This document shows positions 61,979 to 64,000 of a stretch of 64,000 bases of DNA, piece after piece. The notes beneath the pieces were generated by a model. That model saw only the letters and a program-made list of their open reading frames with translations. It was not told the DNA's origin and did no database searches. Source of the DNA: Petralouisia muris (lineage in GTDB: Bacteria > Bacillota > Clostridia > Lachnospirales > Lachnospiraceae); the NCBI RefSeq assembly GCF_004793545.1, contig NZ_SRYA01000015.1:1-64000 (forward strand), in the 5' to 3' direction. Position 1 is the first letter of the stretch. Each line of letters begins with the position of its first letter. A program made the translations under genes and the position numbers.

Positions 61979-63778
61979 ATGGACTTACAAAACAGCTATT
62001 ATGAGCTATATGGAAGAAATGAGATTACAGAATATCGCTGGGGACAACTGCTGTCCATCATAGAACATGCCGGGAAAACCCGGCCTGCTGCCCTGAAAAA
62101 AACAGACAAAAACGGCAATGACTGGTATCAGTCAGAAAAAATGGTGGGTATCATGCTGTACGTGGATCGGTTCAGCAATAACCTGGTGGAATTTGAGAAG
62201 CGGATTGATTATCTGTCTGAGTTAGGAATTACCTATGTGCACTTTATGCCTTTGTTAAAATCCAGGGAAGGAAACAATGACGGCGGTTATGCGGTATCAG
62301 ATTATCTGATGGTGGACGACAAATTCGGAACCATGAAGCAGCTGGAACGGGTTATGAAGCTTTTAAAAGGAAAAGGAATCCGCACCTGCATTGATTTTGT
62401 TCTGAATCATACGGCAAAGGAGCATCTGTGGGTACAGAAGTACAAAGAAGGCGATCATGATTATGACGATATGTATTTTATGTTTGATGACGACACGATT
62501 CCCAAAGAATATGAGAAGCATATGACGGAAATTTTTCCAGGAGTGGCTCCGGGGAATTTTACCTGGTATCCGGACCTTCAGAAATTTGTAATGACCCGGT
62601 TTTATGAATTCCAGTGGGACTTAAATTACAAAAATCCCCAGGTCTTCAACAAGATTGTGGAGGTAATGCTTACGCTCGCCAACAAAGGAGTTGACATCTT
62701 CCGTCTGGATGCGATACCATATATGTGGAAAGAGCTGGGAACAATTTGCATGAATCATCCCAACGTACATAAATTGCTGGGCATGATGTATGATATTGTT
62801 CAGCAGGTATGTCCCGGCGTGGTATTTTTGGGAGAAGCCATTGTAGAGCCCTTTGAAATTGTAAAATATTTTGGAAACCAGGAAATGAAAGAGTGCAATG
62901 TGATGTATAACGCTTCCTTTATGGTGCTTCTCTGGAATTCCCTGGCCACCCGTGACGTACGGGTGATGGAACGGTCCCTTTCTATCGATTATGGCATTCC
63001 AGACAGCGGTACATGGATCAATTATGTGCGCTGCCACGACGACATTGGATGGGGATTTGAAAAAGAAATCTTAAAGGGATTAGGGTTAGATCCTGAACTT
63101 CATAAGCAATATATGATACAGTTTATGGAGGGAAGATATCCGGGCAGTTTTTCCACCGGAGAACTGTATGAATACAATCCGGTGACGCAGGACGCCAGAA
63201 ACAGCGGAACTTTGGCTTCTATGTGCGGCCTGGAGCAGGCGATGCGGGAAAAGCATGTGTATAAAACAGAACTTGCCGTTAAGCGAATCCTTTTGCTGCA
63301 TGCAATGATAATTTCTTATACAGGCATCCCACTTTTGTACAGCGGCGATGAAATTGGTCAGCTCAATGACTGGGGCTATAAGCAAGTGCCGGAACACGCA
63401 GCCGATTCCCGCTGGCTCCACAGGGGCATGATGGACTGGAATGCAGTGGAGCATCGGAATGATTTAAGCACAGTTCAAGGCTGGATTTTCACAGGAATCC
63501 AGACAATGATAAAAATCCGCAAGTCCAGCGAGTTTTTCAGTTCCGAATATCGGGCAGTTCCGGTAGATACCGGAAATCCGGCGGTATTCTGTTTCCACAA
63601 AGCAGATAAAATGCTGGTGCTCGCCAATTTCTCCGAACGGGAGCAGTGGGTGGATTCCAGTGCATTTGACTGGTTCGGCCTGCCCGGAGAAATGCAGGAT
63701 CTGATAACCGGAAGGTATATCCGATCTTACGATAACCGGATTCAGTTAGGACCCTATGAATATCTTTGGCTAACTTAA
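61979..63778 (+). CDS. GH13_4 amylosucrase/sucrose hydrolase-like enzyme
   Basis: A 599-aa cytoplasmic GH13 protein. The subfamily-4 pattern is clear: VGIMLYVDRFSNNLVEFEKR, VHFMPLLKSREGNNDGGYAV, DFVLNHTAKEHLW, nucleophile in IFRLDAIPYMWKELG, acid/base Glu in FLGEAIVEP, and VRCHDDIGWGFE. Amylosucrases split sucrose and move glucose to a glucan; others in the family only hydrolyse. With an alpha-galactosidase next door it would process the sucrose left from raffinose. ATG 61979 follows AAAGGGA. It is the fourth gene of the ABC cluster. Confidence 0.85.
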   Translation: MDLQNSYYELYGRNEITEYRWGQLLSIIEHAGKTRPAALKKTDKNGNDWYQSEKMVGIMLYVDRFSNNLVEFEKRIDYLSELGITYVHFMPLLKSREGNNDGGYAVSDYLMVDDKFGTMKQLERVMKLLKGKGIRTCIDFVLNHTAKEHLWVQKYKEGDHDYDDMYFMFDDDTIPKEYEKHMTEIFPGVAPGNFTWYPDLQKFVMTRFYEFQWDLNYKNPQVFNKIVEVMLTLANKGVDIFRLDAIPYMWKELGTICMNHPNVHKLLGMMYDIVQQVCPGVVFLGEAIVEPFEIVKYFGNQEMKECNVMYNASFMVLLWNSLATRDVRVMERSLSIDYGIPDSGTWINYVRCHDDIGWGFEKEILKGLGLDPELHKQYMIQFMEGRYPGSFSTGELYEYNPVTQDARNSGTLASMCGLEQAMREKHVYKTELAVKRILLLHAMIISYTGIPLLYSGDEIGQLNDWGYKQVPEHAADSRWLHRGMMDWNAVEHRNDLSTVQGWIFTGIQTMIKIRKSSEFFSSEYRAVPVDTGNPAVFCFHKADKMLVLANFSEREQWVDSSAFDWFGLPGEMQDLITGRYIRSYDNRIQLGPYEYLWLT

Positions 63779-63782
63779 ACTT

Positions 63783-63824
63783 GCCCTGAGGAGGGAACCA
63801 ACGCAAGAATAGAAAGGCTCCCAT
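63783..63824 (+). other. Hairpin between the GH13_4 and GH36 genes
   Basis: CCTGAGGAGGGAACC pairs with GGCTCCCATAGG (outer CCT/AGG and GGGAACC/GGCTCCC with a mismatch). It starts with TGAGGAGGGA, also found in the 46-nt leader motif, but the rest differs. Confidence 0.35.
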
Positions 63825-63865
63825 AGGAATTTATATACCAATATTTAAGGAAAGGCAGTTAATTT

Positions 63866-64000
63866 ATGGCAATTATAATCAAAGACAACGTATTTACCCT
63901 TCAAACCCAAAACAGCACATACCAAATGAAAGCGGACAGCAAAGGCGTCCTTCTTCACACTTATTACGGAAGAAAAACGGATGAAACAGATTATTCTTAT
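63866..64000 (+). CDS. GH36 alpha-galactosidase, N-terminus only (runs off the window)
   Basis: The first 45 codons, MAIIIKDNVFTLQTQNSTYQ, then LLHTYYGRKTDETDYSY, match the N-terminal beta-sandwich of GH36 alpha-galactosidases (about 730 aa when complete), which remove terminal alpha-1,6-galactose from raffinose, stachyose and melibiose. Active-site residues lie outside the window. ATG 63866 follows AAGGAAAGG at a longish distance. Context with a sucrose-active GH13 and an ABC sugar importer supports raffinose-family use. Confidence 0.7.
   Translation, partial: MAIIIKDNVFTLQTQNSTYQMKADSKGVLLHTYYGRKTDETDYSY

Noticed and set aside
63783-63824. Fifth copy of the 46-nt leader motif
   Set aside because: Only TGAGGAGGGA is shared; the inner hairpin, the 3' flank and the spacing differ.

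Overview
The window looks like a chromosomal segment of a spore-forming gut Clostridium of the Lachnospiraceae type (Blautia/Dorea/Ruminococcus-like). This rests on moderate GC, strong Shine-Dalgarno sites with frequent TTG and GTG starts, a T-box ahead of thrS, a dcw cluster carrying both a division PBP and SpoVD, the spoIIGA-sigE pair and sigG, and many small glycan-utilisation clusters each with its own regulator. Species is not resolved; identifications come from reading protein sequences, not from searches.

Left end (1-8,900) is a graveyard of mobile DNA and broken genes. An IS1182-family element has cut off the 5' end of a HAD-family hydrolase gene, which also carries an out-of-frame internal deletion. 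A TetR regulator and an MMPL/RND-type transporter have lost their facing 5' ends in one deletion. An intact secreted protein with xxxLxxG repeats follows. A decayed group II intron sits directly behind its terminator, then a short unknown fragment and an IS66 remnant.

8,900-25,300 is carbohydrate metabolism. The central operon (11,518-18,645) has a GPH symporter, two Gfo/Idh/MocA oxidoreductases, two TIM-barrel isomerase/epimerase-like proteins, a 130-aa DUF6379-type protein and an unusual flavoprotein. The triad Gfo/Idh + TIM barrel + 130-aa partner matches the reported gut C-glycoside cleavage systems (oxidation at C3 of the sugar, then C-C bond cleavage). A one-component regulator joining an AraC module to a GH39-like domain precedes it. 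A divergent AraC regulator then faces a trehalose-type set (GH13 hydrolase, PTS EIIBCA, HAD phosphatase), followed by a secreted GH5 enzyme.

25,300-34,200 holds housekeeping and regulatory genes: a fused membrane/spermidine-synthase-like protein, a structured intergenic region with three hairpins and a terminator, a SEC-C protein, a T-box leader serving a small membrane protein plus thrS, a DUF1540 protein, a zinc-dependent phospholipase C-like protein, a 57-aa Spo0E-like protein behind paired Spo0A boxes, and a soluble chemoreceptor with a CZB domain.

34,200-46,200 is the division and cell-wall cluster mraZ-rsmH-ftsL-ftsI-spoVD-mraY-murD-ftsW-divIB-ftsZ. 46,300-53,500 carries a transglutaminase-like protein, an AraC/GyrI regulator, spoIIGA-sigE behind a Spo0A-type promoter, a beta-CASP nuclease-like protein, a convergent sigG, and two small unknown proteins. 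Here a 46-nt leader motif with a covarying hairpin occurs in tandem before two different transcription units. The right end has an AraC regulator, a dapF-like gene lacking one catalytic cysteine, argS, and an ABC cluster for sucrose/raffinose-type sugars (LacI regulator, binding protein, two permeases, amylosucrase-like GH13, start of a GH36 alpha-galactosidase).
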